From Atrichornis clamosus (taxonomy: Eukaryota > Chordata > Aves > Passeriformes > Menuridae): a stretch of 64,000 bases of DNA. Both the position numbers and the translations under genes were made by a program. The notes beneath the pieces were generated by a model. It saw only the letters and a list, made by a program, of their open reading frames with translations, was not told the origin of the DNA and ran no database searches. Below are positions 1-13,000 of this stretch, in pieces; the stretch's first letter is position 1; every line of letters starts with the position of its first letter. Location of the stretch: assembly GCA_013400975.1 (NCBI GenBank), contig WBMZ01004781.1:62001-126000 (forward strand), given 5' to 3'.

Positions 1-456
1 AGTCAATGGTTATTTAGGAGCCTAAATTAGAGGTAGACATCTTAAGGCTTCAATGATCTATGTGATGCCTCCTCTTAAATATCAATGGCTTTCTACCCTG
101 TTTATTCCCATGTAAGAATTCCAGATGTATTCAAGTAAAAAAGAAGTTTAGATTTTGTGAGCAGGAAATGGACAATGTCATAGTGTCAATTGTTGAAGCA
201 GCTCAGTTTCATGTCCTGTCCTTAATCCAGCCAAGGACATGCTCTAGCCTAGCTGCAAATTCCATCCTGGAGAAACACTTACACCATTTTTTGACTGAGA
301 GAAATGTTAGCATATTTATTACAGGGTGTTTTCTCAGGAAGCTGAACAGTAATTGAGATGTAACTATGAGGGTTGAAGCAAGTTTTTAAAATGTTTCTTA
401 AAAATATTCTCAGTACTTTGTTCTACCAATTTAACAAATAGAGCTATAAATCAGAT

Positions 457-506
457 AAGTTGAGAGACAAGAAACAATAACAAGTTGAGAGACACAGAAA
501 CAACAA
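457..506 (+). repeat. Tandem duplication, 25-bp period, two copies
   Basis: The block AAGTTGAGAGACA followed by AGAAACAA occurs at 457 and again at 482, with a one-base shift and a few substitutions. It is a local slippage-type duplication in AT-rich sequence. Confidence 0.75.
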
Positions 507-657
507 GATTTACAAAAGGATTTGAACCTGAAAAATCAAACTAAGGTCTAATCCTACTGCCGTGGTCTATATAAATGATTGGGAGCGGTAGTAGAAAATC
601 CTTCCTATACTGTGCTGATGTCAGCTACAATGTATGTGCAATCTAAGTGGCAAATAC

Positions 658-673
658 TGCCTGCCTGCCTGCC
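658..673 (+). repeat. (TGCC)4 tetranucleotide repeat
   Basis: Four exact TGCC units in otherwise unique sequence. Confidence 0.8.
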
Positions 674-1117
674 AACTATAATAGTTAATAACATAATAGA
701 TTTTCTCATGCTAAAACATTCTGTTCTGGATAGATGCATGTATTCAATATACCTGATTTTCTAAACTAGAAGGGAATCAATGACTGAAAAATTTTATTTG
801 ACTAGTTTGCTTACCAGATAGATCCATACTAATATAAGTCATCCTGAGAATGGCAACAAACACAGTTACAAAAATCTCACCTTCAGTTTCATCCATGATG
901 TATCCTGAATATACTGAGTTACAATATTTGATGCTTTCATTCATCATTTCAGTCTTGTTATCTTTGACAAAATTATGCATTTCTGAAGTCTTGCAAGTGA
1001 AACCTAATCTGTTATCTCAGTGTATGACAATGATGCTTTTGCAACAGGACATGTTAAGGATGTTATTTTCTCTCACCAAGATCTGTTCAGTCTTTGAAAT
1101 CCTTTAAAGTGAACTGC

Positions 1118-1241
1118 ATGGTATTTTGCATTATTCTAGAGTGCTTTGTAAATCCAGAAATTTATAACAAAGAAAATTATTGCTTTTCTTCACATTTTAC
1201 CAGTGAGGAAAACTGATGTGTAGAGGAGTCAAGAAATTTGT
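1118..1241 (-). mobile_element. MIR-family SINE relic, reverse orientation
   Basis: The plus strand carries the reverse complement of the 3' half of a MIR, an ancient tRNA-derived SINE present in all amniotes. A TTCTAGAGTGCTTTGTAAAT stretch (1134-1153) corresponds to the MIR end region. CATTTTACCAGTGAGGAAA (1192-1210), then ACTGA, AGAGGAGTCAAG and AAATTTG, corresponds to its core-adjacent conserved part. Similarity ends abruptly at about 1241, where a GC-rich segment with CAG x4 (1255-1266) begins. The tRNA-like head is missing. Expected age is well over 100 million years, consistent with the many mismatches. Confidence 0.7.
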
Positions 1242-4200
1242 TCGTGGCCGGGGGCAGCAGCAGCAGCCACAATAGGGGCCATAATGCTGAGAAGAGAGCT
1301 TGCTTGTTAGTCCTTATCTGCTCTGTGTGGCTTGAAAAGCACTGCCGACCTAGGACCGGGCTGTTGAAGGTTTCCTTACAACTGAAACAAGAACCTAAAT
1401 GTTTTTGTGAGCTTCATTTCCCATTCTGCTAAGTATACTCTTTTGTCATGCTGTTATATTTGCTATTTCCTGGCAGTGTTTGTTTTGCTCATTCATTTGA
1501 ACACCTGGAAAATAATATGTCTCTTCTTCTTCTGAATAGGTTTTTTTTCCAACGCTTTTGTTGTAACAAAAGTAATTTCCTTCAACTACACAGAAAATTC
1601 CTTTCATTTGTTTATTCAGTACTTACCAGGTATATGGGGTTTGGCTGGGAATTTTCTCACCACACCCACAACACTAAGCTATTTTATGTTTTACCTTCAT
1701 CCAATAACTTGATTTTTCTTAACTTGCCTTCAGTAAATGGCTGAGCTGAAAATATGTATTTCAGTTTTGCAAGAGTGTGATCTTTGGTTGTTGATGTTCC
1801 TTATGGAATAAGTTGATCTAGTAGTTCACGATGTGGTAATCTGATTTAGAATTATACAGTACTGTGGGTACACAGCTGTCATCAGCTGTAGTAACCACTT
1901 CTCTGCATTCGGAAGATGCTTCTGCAACACACACAGGCAGTTGTTGATGTTGCTGGTCTTCATACCCAAGTCAGAAATGATGAGCATTGGACTACAGGCT
2001 TCATCAAAAGAGAAAAAAACCCTCCCACCAGAATATGGTACCTACCAAAACAGAAGCAAATGCTTAATTCTATGCTATTCCTTTTCTTTCAGTGTAAATA
2101 GATTTTATTGAGTGGAGTGGATACAGGGACTATCCCAGGTAATAAAAGTCACTGGAGGATATTGATTTGAACTTACATGTCTTGGGGAAAACTTGCAAGT
2201 AAGTGTTCACCGTTAAAGTAGAATAGATATTTATGGCATATTCTAATAATATTTGCCTATATCTAGTGTAGACCTGCAACTGAAGAACCTTGTGTGGACA
2301 TCAGGAAGAATCTGATAATATTTCATGTGGAGTAGTAGTGTTTTGTATTTGTGTACTGGATTGCTTTTGGATGCACATTCACAGAGTGAATGACCTGGAG
2401 TGAACTGGTATTGAAAAGCAGCTGAGTGAACTGGAACTGGAAGAAAGCTCACAGAACTTAAGCAATAGTAAATATGGTTGTACTTGTTGGGTATGGTTTT
2501 CAGACATATATGTAAATGTTTGAAAGTGTCTCCTTGTGGTCCTACTGTGATGTCTTCAAAGAGAGGTGGCCATGGGAAGTGGTTCTCTCTTGGGTTCTAC
2601 CCTCTGCTTTGCTTCCTGGCCTGTTATGATTCAAACACAACAAACTTCCTTTGTATTGAGAAGAAAGTACCGTGTGCCACTGCCTTCCAGATTACTCCAT
2701 TTTGGGTTTTTTTGTTATTTTGAGAAGGGTGAAGTGATGGAAACAGAGCAGAGAAGATATTAAACTGACAAGAAAAGTATTCCCTCCTATGGACACTAAG
2801 GCAGTTAGATGTGCATGGTTGTAGGACACGCAGAAGGAGACTTGACTTTGTGAAGTCAAGGTAAAGACCCAGGTAAAATACTTTCCTGTATCAGAAAATC
2901 TGATTAATACGTGCCAGAATGCCATCTCATATAACTCAGGAGAAACCTTTCTGATGGTTTTTGTTTGTTCATCACAGAATTTTGTTTCCTTTTCCACTTT
3001 AAAAAGCATACCATTCACTTTTTATTTTGCTGATGTCTGCTTTTTAGCTACTTAATCTTGTTATTGTCACTACAGTACAGTCTGATGCATATTGTAGCAT
3101 TCATTAAGAACACTTGGCTGCCAGAGGAAGCTGAGAACTATAAGACACAGACTGCCTGCAAGCTGCTTCTTTCTGAGTTCTGACATGTGAGAGAAGATGT
3201 TAAAGCTTCAAGTTTCATATTCAGATTTCACCACTCTGGTAAAACTACTGGGCTTAGAAGTTATTGCTGTTTATGGAACACTGATAGGGTCAATCAGTCA
3301 AAGTGTGCTCTAGTAATAAACTTCATAAACTAACATTAGAGGTCCAGAACAACAAAAACCCCCCACGGTCTTAGCTCATTCTATATGTTAATTCTAGCAA
3401 CAAAGAGAATCTGTGATTTTCAAAATGCATAACTATTATAATTAAAAATCTGACTTTTATCTAAATTCTTCTGTTTGCACACTTAGAATTTCCTTTAAAG
3501 AGCAAATTTTCAGTTGTTATCATTATTAAAGATATGCTCCCTATTACCTTTTCAAATGTAATTTCTCTGTTAAAAGACTAATTTATTTATACAAATATAA
3601 GCCAAATGGTTGGGGTTAATAGCAATTTTAGTTGAAGCAAATATTAAAAAAAACCCCTAAAACAAAACCAGAAAACCACATGGTGTACCTTTTATTGAGA
3701 TATAAAGGTATATTGTACAGTAACTGGCCAAAGTTTCCAGTTATTGCCTACCATTCATTCTGATGTAATTTTTTTTTCATTTTCTGTTACAGCAAGGAGG
3801 AGGATTTTTAAGGAGCATAATTTGTACCATTTGATATGTCTAAACTCTGCCTGCCTTGTTTTTGTGGTAGACCAACTAAATCAAGGTGAAAGGAGGAGGA
3901 AATACTTTTTCTGTAAGCTAATATTTTAAATTGGATAGTTGACTAACCAGAACTTCTTGTTTAGGCAGGAGGGAGTTCTGAGACATCTTTCACTTGCAAG
4001 TCATTTCTCCTGGTTTAAACTTCTCATCTCATCTTGGGATGCTGGAGGGTATAGCTCTTTAAACTCTTTTGTTACAATAGCTGCTAAGACTTTTTATCTT
4101 TAAAAAGGTATTCAAGATGAAGCAAAAAAAGTCTAATATGCTTAGCTCAAATCCAGGACATTACAGCTATCTTTATATTTAACTTTTACTTTGCATCTTA

Positions 4201-5295
4201 TTAAACTTTTTGTAAGTGAATTTAGTATTTATTAACAAGGCTCAGCTAATGTCATTAGAAATAGGGCACTTGTTTGCCCATGGTTAGATACATTGCTGTT
4301 ACCAATATATTGGCATTGGGAACTAAGGTTCTTTCAAAGAAGTCAAATGCTCTTCAGAAAATGTACGCTGTGACTCTGTATCTCTGCTCTCTCCTGAAGA
4401 GGCTTTTGTTCATCAGCATTATTCATGTCATTTGCCATGACTTTGAGGAAGAACATGCACATGAAGACAATTGGACTCTAATTTGTTCCAAATAGTCCAC
4501 AGCTGCATCCAAACCAAAGTCTAAAACAGAAGAATTTTGTGATAGTATTGCAGTGCACATAATTAAGCTACATAGCTCTGAGCTCACAGAAGCTGAATGA
4601 ACTAAGAGAAACCCCTTTTCCACAGCATTAAAATACCGTTTTCCAATGTGCCTTTTGAGACTGATTTATATTAAGCTACTGGTTGGTATTTTAGTTAGAT
4701 CTAGAATTTTTTAACAGACTTGTTTAATGCTGCTTTGGTTTTGACCATTTTAAGGACACCAAGAGACCAAGGGAAAAATTCTAGGGCCCTTATCTAATAT
4801 TACATTTCTACAGAACAACAGTTGAATAAAATTATCAATGTGAGCTGTAATAAAACTAAATATCTATTCCTGAATTGCAATTTTCTAACAAAACCATCAA
4901 AATTCTTTTACTGGGAATATATCATCCTACAGAAATGTATACCAAACCATCAAAACAGTTAGATACATATTAACTGATTGAAAACCTTATAATGCTGAGA
5001 ACTAGCTGCTCTCTAGCTCAGAACAGCTTTGAATGACCTCCTGTAAAGCCATTATTTTATGTTAATAAATTACCAGAAGGACCGTTTAGCAGTAATTTAT
5101 TAAATTGAGATTAAATAAAGGATGAACTTAATTTACCATTATGAATTAAAGCAGAGCTCAAGGCCATAGAGTCTTGACAAACAAGGGAAAGGATGATGGA
5201 TGCCAGCAGATAGAATCTATTTTTAAATGGTTATTTCTCTGGTTTTGAGTTATGAGCAATTTTCTTCCTAAGAAGATTTTAGGAGAACAGAATGA

Positions 5296-5360
5296 TTTTT
5301 TTTTTCATTCCTGCTTTCCTTTTTTAATTCTTTTTTTATTATTTTTATTCTTTTTTTCAG
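5296..5360 (+). repeat. T-rich low-complexity tract
   Basis: A run of T-dominated sequence with several T(6-11) stretches ends in TTTTTTTCAG at about 5351-5360. The ending resembles a vertebrate polypyrimidine tract plus a splice acceptor AG. The downstream frames are short and unrecognisable, so a simple T-rich tract is the safer description. Confidence 0.7.
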
Positions 5361-6985
5361 TGCCATTTTCTTATTTGGGTAGTTGAAATATTTCGTACTC
5401 GATTTGTAAATTGATTGTGCAGACAGAAAGAGCTTGAAAGGATAAAAGAAGAGTTTGTTCTAAATAATACCTTCTATTATTTCTTGTAACCTGATGAATC
5501 AAAAGATGTGATAGAAGGAGATTATGTAGGGTAATAGGTTCACTATGTGGCAAGCATCATCTTTCCCCTGTGCACCTAATTGTCAAAATTCCAATATCAT
5601 GCGTTAGTGATTAGAGAGAAGTTGCAAGTGCTTTCTGAAGAGGAGTCAACAACCAGAGTGCAATGAAACATCACTTTTAGCATGTGAGGAGCCTTCCTTA
5701 CCTCAAAGGTTTTTGAGGGATTTCCTTTACATTTAGTAATTGAGTTATGCCATAGATACCCGCAGAGGACTTCAGACGGATTAAAAGAAGTCCCATTCTC
5801 AGTTGACTCACATCCAGCAAAAATGTCATGTCTCAGAAATCCCATGGAAAGGCAAGGCCCACAAAATCTCTGTGGCAGAGGGCTCATTTGGGGGACTTGG
5901 AAGGGGAAGTAGGTTATTCTTGTTGATGTGTACATCCTTATGGAACTCACGAGTTTGTTCTGTGTGTGGTCACCACATTTTTGCCCCTGGGCTGACTTCC
6001 TTGTTAATAAGGGCTAAAGATGCTGGTCAGATTTCTTCACTGAGCTGATTTTGGTAGTTTTTAGAACTCAGTTCTTTGTAGTAATTAGTCCTCATGCAGT
6101 TATTTCATGAACTTTCATCCAGAACAAATAAATGTGGCAGATTTCTCAATACATCTGATAGAGATGTCTCATTAATGTATGTTTCTTTTTACATGTAGAA
6201 AAATTCAATATGATTTATGTTACTCTTGCTTTCATTTCAGTAAGTTTTGATATGGGAAACCCTTACCAAGTTGTAATAGGTTATGACAAGTTGGTAATTT
6301 AATTTTCTGCACAGTCAGAAATGAAAAGGAGGAGGAAGAAGCTGTAGCTTCAATGCCCAAAGAAATGGCATTGAAGATGGCATTGGCACAGGTCCTTGAA
6401 GTGAATATACCTTGTAGCACTGTTTAGCTACTCTACACAACTCCTCTGCAATATTACTGGCTGTCATACTAGTCAATTTACCTTTCTGACACTGTTTATT
6501 CCCTTATTGTTGCTCTTTTGTTGTGTTTTGGGGTTTGTTTAGTTAGTTTTTTCCTTTAAATTAGATTGCAAGACTCACAGTACATAGACTATGCTTTTGC
6601 TCCGTGTTTGTCCAGCAAGAATCACTTGATTCATAGCTAGATCTTATGCTGGTGGTAATAGTAATAATATCAATAACAATAATACCATAAATAATTGTTA
6701 GCAGTGATCTTGGATAATGTGCAGAAGAATCACGCATTGCATGGTAACTTTGATTTTTGCTTCAGTACATAATGTTGCACTACAAACTATGCTGAAAGAG
6801 TCCATTTGAAATTAAATATAAAGGATTATGCCTTGTAACTAATGTAGACATCTGAATTAAAGCTTGAAATGTGAATTATACCATACCAGATAGACATTTA
6901 AATGTCAGAGACCAGTGTTTGTTCATTTGTATAGGCTTTTATTATCTCTTCATGAGCATTTTCTCATCTACTGTTTTCCCTGAGG

Positions 6986-7015
6986 AGGTACTGGAAATAC
7001 TGATTCCCAGTACCT
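6986..7015. repeat. Inverted repeat, 13-bp arms with one mismatch
   Basis: AGGTACTGG (6986-6994) pairs exactly with CCAGTACCT (7007-7015). After one A-C mismatch, three further pairs (AAT with ATT) leave a 4-nt loop. The function is unknown. Confidence 0.85.
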
Positions 7016-10000
7016 GATATGCAGGCTTGGAAGCTCTTATTGAAATCCTACTGCATGGTTGGTGTTGGTTGTGTTGTTGGAAAGAACTTTACAGAACCAT
7101 CACTTGCAGTTTGGCACAGTTAGAAGTCCACATGAGGGTAACAAAATTGAGTGAACATGAACCTTGACTGGCTTTTTTGCTTTAGAAGGGACGGCACTGT
7201 TAGGTCAGATGTGAAGTGGATCTGCACTGGTGGAATAACTTTGTATTGCTTCCACTTGAACTATGCCTAGCTGCTACATATGTAGAGGACTCAGGCTTCT
7301 GTGCTGTCATTTCTTCACCCATTATGAGAACCACACTGGTAGTAAAAGCATAACTAAACAATGGTTGGGGAAAAGCAAAACCTTATTGAATTTATTTTAT
7401 TTCAGTGAGCTGTAGGGGATATTAAATTTCATAGATGCATGAAAATATTAGGATCTTTATTGCTCAATTAAATTATGCTTTTTGCATGCTAACTCTGCTT
7501 TAAAAAGAAAGGGTACCAAAAGGCTAAAAGCACAAGTTAGAAAATAGGCTCAAAATATACAAAATTTGCAAGAGATGTTTTCATTTCATAATGTGCTTAA
7601 CACTCAAGTAAGTAAACAAAACTGTTTTATTTGCTGTGGTTGAGAGATTAAAAGCATTAAGCAAGCCCCTCATCTAGCAAGTTACTATCTATTCCTGGAA
7701 GTGATAAAAGAGATGCCTGCATCAGCATTTCAAACATTTTAAAACCTTCAATATTTATACTGATTTAAGGAAAAACCTATTTACTGCTGGCACTTGTTTT
7801 ATCATGCTACTCCCTACTACTCCCACACCCATATTTGGTGTTCTAAACTGAAGTGAATATTTCTCAAGGGAGGATTTAATTGCCTGAATTGTCTTTTTGG
7901 TTTTCATTGTCATCTATACGCACTTTCTTTTCTTTCCAAATAGTCATTGATTTTGTTCACTGCTTACAGATGATAGGTAAAACTTTTCATAGCTAATTGA
8001 TAAAATGATATTTGCGATAACAAATAGAAAACAACAACATCTATTAGCTACCTCACTTTAGTTAATCTTCAGTATTCTCACTAATACAAAAACAAAAAAA
8101 TCCCTTAGTTCAGTAGACCTTAATGCTTAGAAAAGATTTTCAAGTTTTAACAAGTGGACCAGTCAAAGACCGGTTGAAACTGTTAAACCACTGTAAAGTC
8201 CTTTTTTTATAAAACCACAAAGTAACAAAAGAAATTGTAAGCATGAGCTCTCCAGTCTACTTTGAAATGAACTGGTATCTTTTAATTTCAAAAGTATGAT
8301 CTTATTCCTTTATTGAATTTCCTAAGACGAAGTTTGAATCATGTTGCAGGTTTTGTATGAATCCACATTATATGTTCTATGTCATATTTGAAAGGAGTGC
8401 ACAATTAATTAGCTTATGAGAGTTTTAATTTGAATATTTCATCCAGAATATACAGGAAGGTTTGTTTGGTTTTGACTTGGTTTTGGTTTGTTTTAATAAG
8501 CATTTTTCATTTTCATTTGCACCAGCAATACTATGGTATTCTTCCTCTGTGCTGAATGTCACATCATGTTTAATGATATGCTTTGTGGTCTGTCTGCCAA
8601 AAATCGGTATAACCTTGGGCCTTGGGTGTTAAATTTAACAGCTCTTATAATTTATTTTTGTTTAACCCCTCATCTCTTTTGTGTGTGTGGCAGGGGCAGG
8701 TTACTCCTGTATAGTGAGGAAAAGATCAGCAAATGCTGTGCTTTTCAGATGATGCATCTAAGCAGGTTGCTTCAGGGCATATATAGGTTCATTCAGTGGC
8801 TTTAGAAACACAGCAAGCAAAGTTCCTTAAGACAGAGAAAGAGAATATAATAGAGTTTCTCTGAGTGTTTAACTACATACATATTCACACTGCATATGCA
8901 AGTGTTACTAAGGTCATGTACTAAACCCCTTGTCTCTGCATGTCCTTCTGTAGCTTTTAAAAGAGTGAGGAATACTGTTTCCTCTCTCTTTCTTCCAGTG
9001 TTCTGCTGAGTGGAAATAATCCTTCTGTGCCTGCCTAATGCAGAGTACACTCAATATTTCATTATTGTTGAAACCCTCTTATTGCTTCCTTGAGGATGTA
9101 TTTTTGTTCCTCATAGACTAGCACAACCATTACAATGGCCTATCTTTGACAGTAATACAGATAAAGTTCTAATTATGCCTTTTTACTGTGTATCATGACC
9201 CCATTTAATTCAGATTGTCCTCTGAGTTTTTATCCTGGTGAAAATTCCTTTTCTGTCACACTATGGTTCCCATACTCCATTGCACCTCCTCTCAGTGTAG
9301 CAATAGTAAAAAGGGAGTTCTCAACTATATGGTGACTAGCCTTAAAGCCCTTAGATTCTTTTTTTCCAGGAAAGCCTACTTTAATTACCAGTAGAAGCTG
9401 TAGTTATTCATATGGCAGTATATGATACCTATTAGTCATTCCTGTAGCTTTTAAATAGATTAGTTCTCTCTTTGACTATTCCCCTTGAATAAACTTCTAC
9501 ATAACACATGGTCTTGAACCTCCACCATTTTTCAGCTTCTAATTTTTTCTTGGCTGTTAGTGCACGGCTTGAGATCCAGCATGGGTAATTTAACAGAGTA
9601 CAGTCTTGGGAAAAGATGAGCTGGAAAATAATGTCTAGGGGAGAGGGAAGAGGGTCCTGAATTCTGGGATAAGATGCTAAATTTCTTGTAGCCTTCCTCT
9701 CTGGAAGCTGCTATATCTGCTAAGAGCAAGGAAACGAAGGCTTCACATATTTATTCTTTGGGAGTTGGGGGCCCTGGGGCATGGACAGGTTTCTGTGTCT
9801 GTGCTGCAATTCCAAGCTGCATATAATGAGCTGACTCATTCCTTGAAGTCCTTACTCACTTACTGTCTTTTGGGGGGTTTCTACTGCAGGAATTTAGAAA
9901 AGTACTCTGATATTCTTTTTACAGTTGCAATTGCAGCTGTTTTCTAAAATCCATAAATAGCTGTTGTTCTTAGTAGACATTCCAAGTAACAAATGTGGGG

Positions 10001-13000
10001 GATTCCAGAAAGTATAATGTTTTATTCCAGATTTAAGTGGGAGAGCAAAGATTTTCTCATTTCTTGCATGTTGAGACACTCCATTCACGTGGATATTTTT
10101 CAGCACTCCAGGGGCCTTAGCTATTTAAAACTGTCTAGAAAGAAGAGATTTAACTGTCAATATTTCATTTGTGTCAGATCCCAATATTCTGTTGTATCAT
10201 TTTTCTTGCAACTGACACACCAACAGTCTGCAAAATTCACCAACTCTTTTAATTGTTGCTGCTCACTAGGAATGGATACAGGAGTAATGCAGCTCTTAAA
10301 GAGACACACCTGAAGACACATTGGGAGGCAAAAAGTATTGTTCCCTTTTTTATAAAATCCCTGGGTACCTCAAGCCAGTAAGCTCTGGTGAGCAGACTGC
10401 CATATTTTTTTAACCAAATTAGGTTATATATCATTGAAACAGGTGGAAAATTCTGAGATTTTTTTTGCATTGCCACTGTCTGAATCTTCTTCCCTTCTCC
10501 AATGGACACTCTCAGAAGTGTCAGTCCTGCTTGCCTCTCCAAGATTAAAAAGTTGGTGAGAGTTCATTTCTCAGGAAATAGCGCTCCACGGCAAATATTT
10601 CAATTTGCAGAAAAGGACAGAGAGTGGAGAGCATCCTTAGGTACTGAAAATTTAAATCTTTTTATTAGAAAACTAACATGCAGAAGATGACCTCAATGAG
10701 TTACTCTATTGCTCCAGAAGGAAGATGGGGATTGCACCTTTTGACCTGCAAGAGCCTATCAAGTTGTTACATTGTTATACTGGAAAGAGAGTCTTATTTT
10801 TAACAAATTAGGGTCTTCCTTTAGCTCTTAGCAACCAGTATGTTCACGAAGACTTTGGCTCTGATTGTCCAAAGAAAGCTGTGATTATCCTATCTGACTT
10901 ATGCAGAATAGCTCTTTTCATCAACTGATGAAATCGACCAAGCTCATTCTAAATGTCTCGGGCTTGCCAAGGTGAAAGGTGAACTACCAGTTGGTTCACT
11001 GTCACTTCTTGACATTTGCAGTAGCAAAACTGGACTTGATTGTAGCCTCACTTTAGTAGCTTCTCAGTAGAAGGCACTTTTTTCCTGTGTTTTCAGTCTC
11101 TTGAATCTTTTAACTCTAGCTAGCATTAGAGTCTTGCCTCACTTGGATGGGCCATATGATTGTACAAGTGTAGCTCATGAACACCATGATGTTTGTAAGC
11201 ACCATATCTTTTCATTAGGCATTCCTTAATGAAAAAAAGCTGGATCAGCCAGTCCACAACTTGCTTGATACAAACCAGAGGAATTATTGTAATTAATGTT
11301 CATAGTTCCACATGCTACTCAGAGACACTAAATTATATCTGCAGAAGAATATAATTTTGCTTACTTACTTTGTACAGGATGATAACCAAGGATGATTTTC
11401 TTTGATACTGAAGAACCCATTTGACTGGACCAAGAGCAAGTTCAGTGTGCCTGAAGATATTTTAGTCAAGACTTTATACTGTGTTTTGCAGAATGGAAAA
11501 TCTGTAAGGTGATAGGCAGTATTGCTGTCATTCTTCAACATGAAATAATGGTACCATTAGATTCCTTTAACTGTACTTTTTTTATGCATTTTGTCTCTGG
11601 CCTTGGTGCACAGGCCATCAGATTCAACTCTTAGTCCATCAACACTCAAGGATGAAAACTGCAAAAACGGACTTCAGTTATTTAATGATGCTAGATTGTG
11701 AGTAAAATGTTAAAATGATAGATTAAATCATTTTAACAAGAAGCTTTTATATCTGTATCTGCTATATAACTACTCTCTTTTTATTCAAGAATCATCAAAA
11801 GGACACCAAAATTCTGCTCCAGAGTCAAACTTCCTCTTGGGTGTCCATGATGCATTCTTGATTTTGTCGTTGGAAGAAGTGATGTACATGTTTCCTTCAT
11901 TTCCCTTCATTCCTGAATTAGTGCATATGGCAATACAGAACAGAATAGGCAAACTATAGATGGCCCCAACTACAAGCCAATGAAGCAACATTTTCAAGAC
12001 AACTTGTGGCCCTTGTTCCATTGACACAATATCCCTAGAAATTATTTTCTAGAAATTCTTGATTGTCCACTCGAGCTAAAGAACTTTGAACTTTTACCAG
12101 TTTTCTGAAGTTTCAGTAAAGTGCTGTTTGACTTCTGCATTCTGAAATTAATCTCTTACCTGTTTTATTCATTTTTCTACTGGTTGTTTTTAAGGTCTTT
12201 AATTAGATTTATTTTGCCTGTCAGGAATTCTGTCATTCAATGAGGTCTTGAACTTGAACTGTTTTCTATAATTAAACAGCCATTTGATCTGCTAATGACA
12301 TGATCCTTTTAGAGTGGGGGAGTCTTATTCAACAAATACACTGAAAATCTGCCCTAAGAGTGGGCGTACATCCCCCGTACGTCTCCTTGTATTGTTTTCA
12401 AGAATAAAGTTTTTCCCTCATGTGCCCTGAGAGGGTTATGGGGTGGGGTTTTTTAACAAAGGAACAACTTTGTCATTGTTTTTCTCAAAATCACATGCCA
12501 CTGCTGCTGAGACAGCATTGTTTACTGTGGTTGTTAGACATGTCTTATCTTTTTCTATCTGCTAGAGGGTTCCTCATTTTCTGTGTAAGTTCTTTTTGGC
12601 AAAGTTATCTGTGGTCAAATATTATTGATTGTGAATTTTCAATCTTCTCATGTGAATTGGCTTACCTGTTTTGTTACAGAGACTTGCAGATAAGTGATTG
12701 TATAGAGAGGTAACACAAAATTCAGCTTGAAGTCTGACAAAATTATCTGCAGAAATTGCTATTAATTTCTTCCATTTATCCTTGGAGATACAGGTTTTCT
12801 TGAAATCTCTGAGGTTATATATATCTCTTCGACTAGTGGTCTAATAATGTACATCTTTCCATGACCCCTGTCCTCATGTCTGTATCCTAGAGAGTATTAA
12901 CAAGGAGCGTTGTCAGGGGAATGCATTAAATGTGTTGGGTGAGCACTGAGATCTGTTGCAAACATATGGCTTGGTTAATCAGAGTAGCTATTCAGCATAC

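Larger units (their letters stand above)
1..1117. other. AT-rich non-coding sequence, no gene seen
   Basis: Apart from the 25-bp tandem duplication and the TGCC repeat listed separately, I see nothing recognisable. The short frames here (up to 85 codons) have no recognisable family features. Confidence 0.7.

Noticed and set aside
5340..5362. Polypyrimidine tract plus CAG as a splice acceptor
   Set aside because: T-rich tracts ending in AG are frequent in this sequence, and no coding frame or donor partner supports an exon.
5597..5950. 117-codon minus-strand frame
   Set aside because: Within chance expectation, with no recognisable motif and a competing plus-strand frame overlapping it.
11100..11300. 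Minus-strand open stretch of about 58 codons just above a TAA near 11120, followed by another open phase
   Set aside because: It looked like a frameshifted pseudogene, but the length is not significant and no protein family could be recognised.
11785..12027. 80-codon minus-strand frame with a hydrophobic stretch like a membrane segment
   Set aside because: Short, with one hydrophobic run only, and AT-rich DNA readily encodes such runs. No splice or family context supports it.
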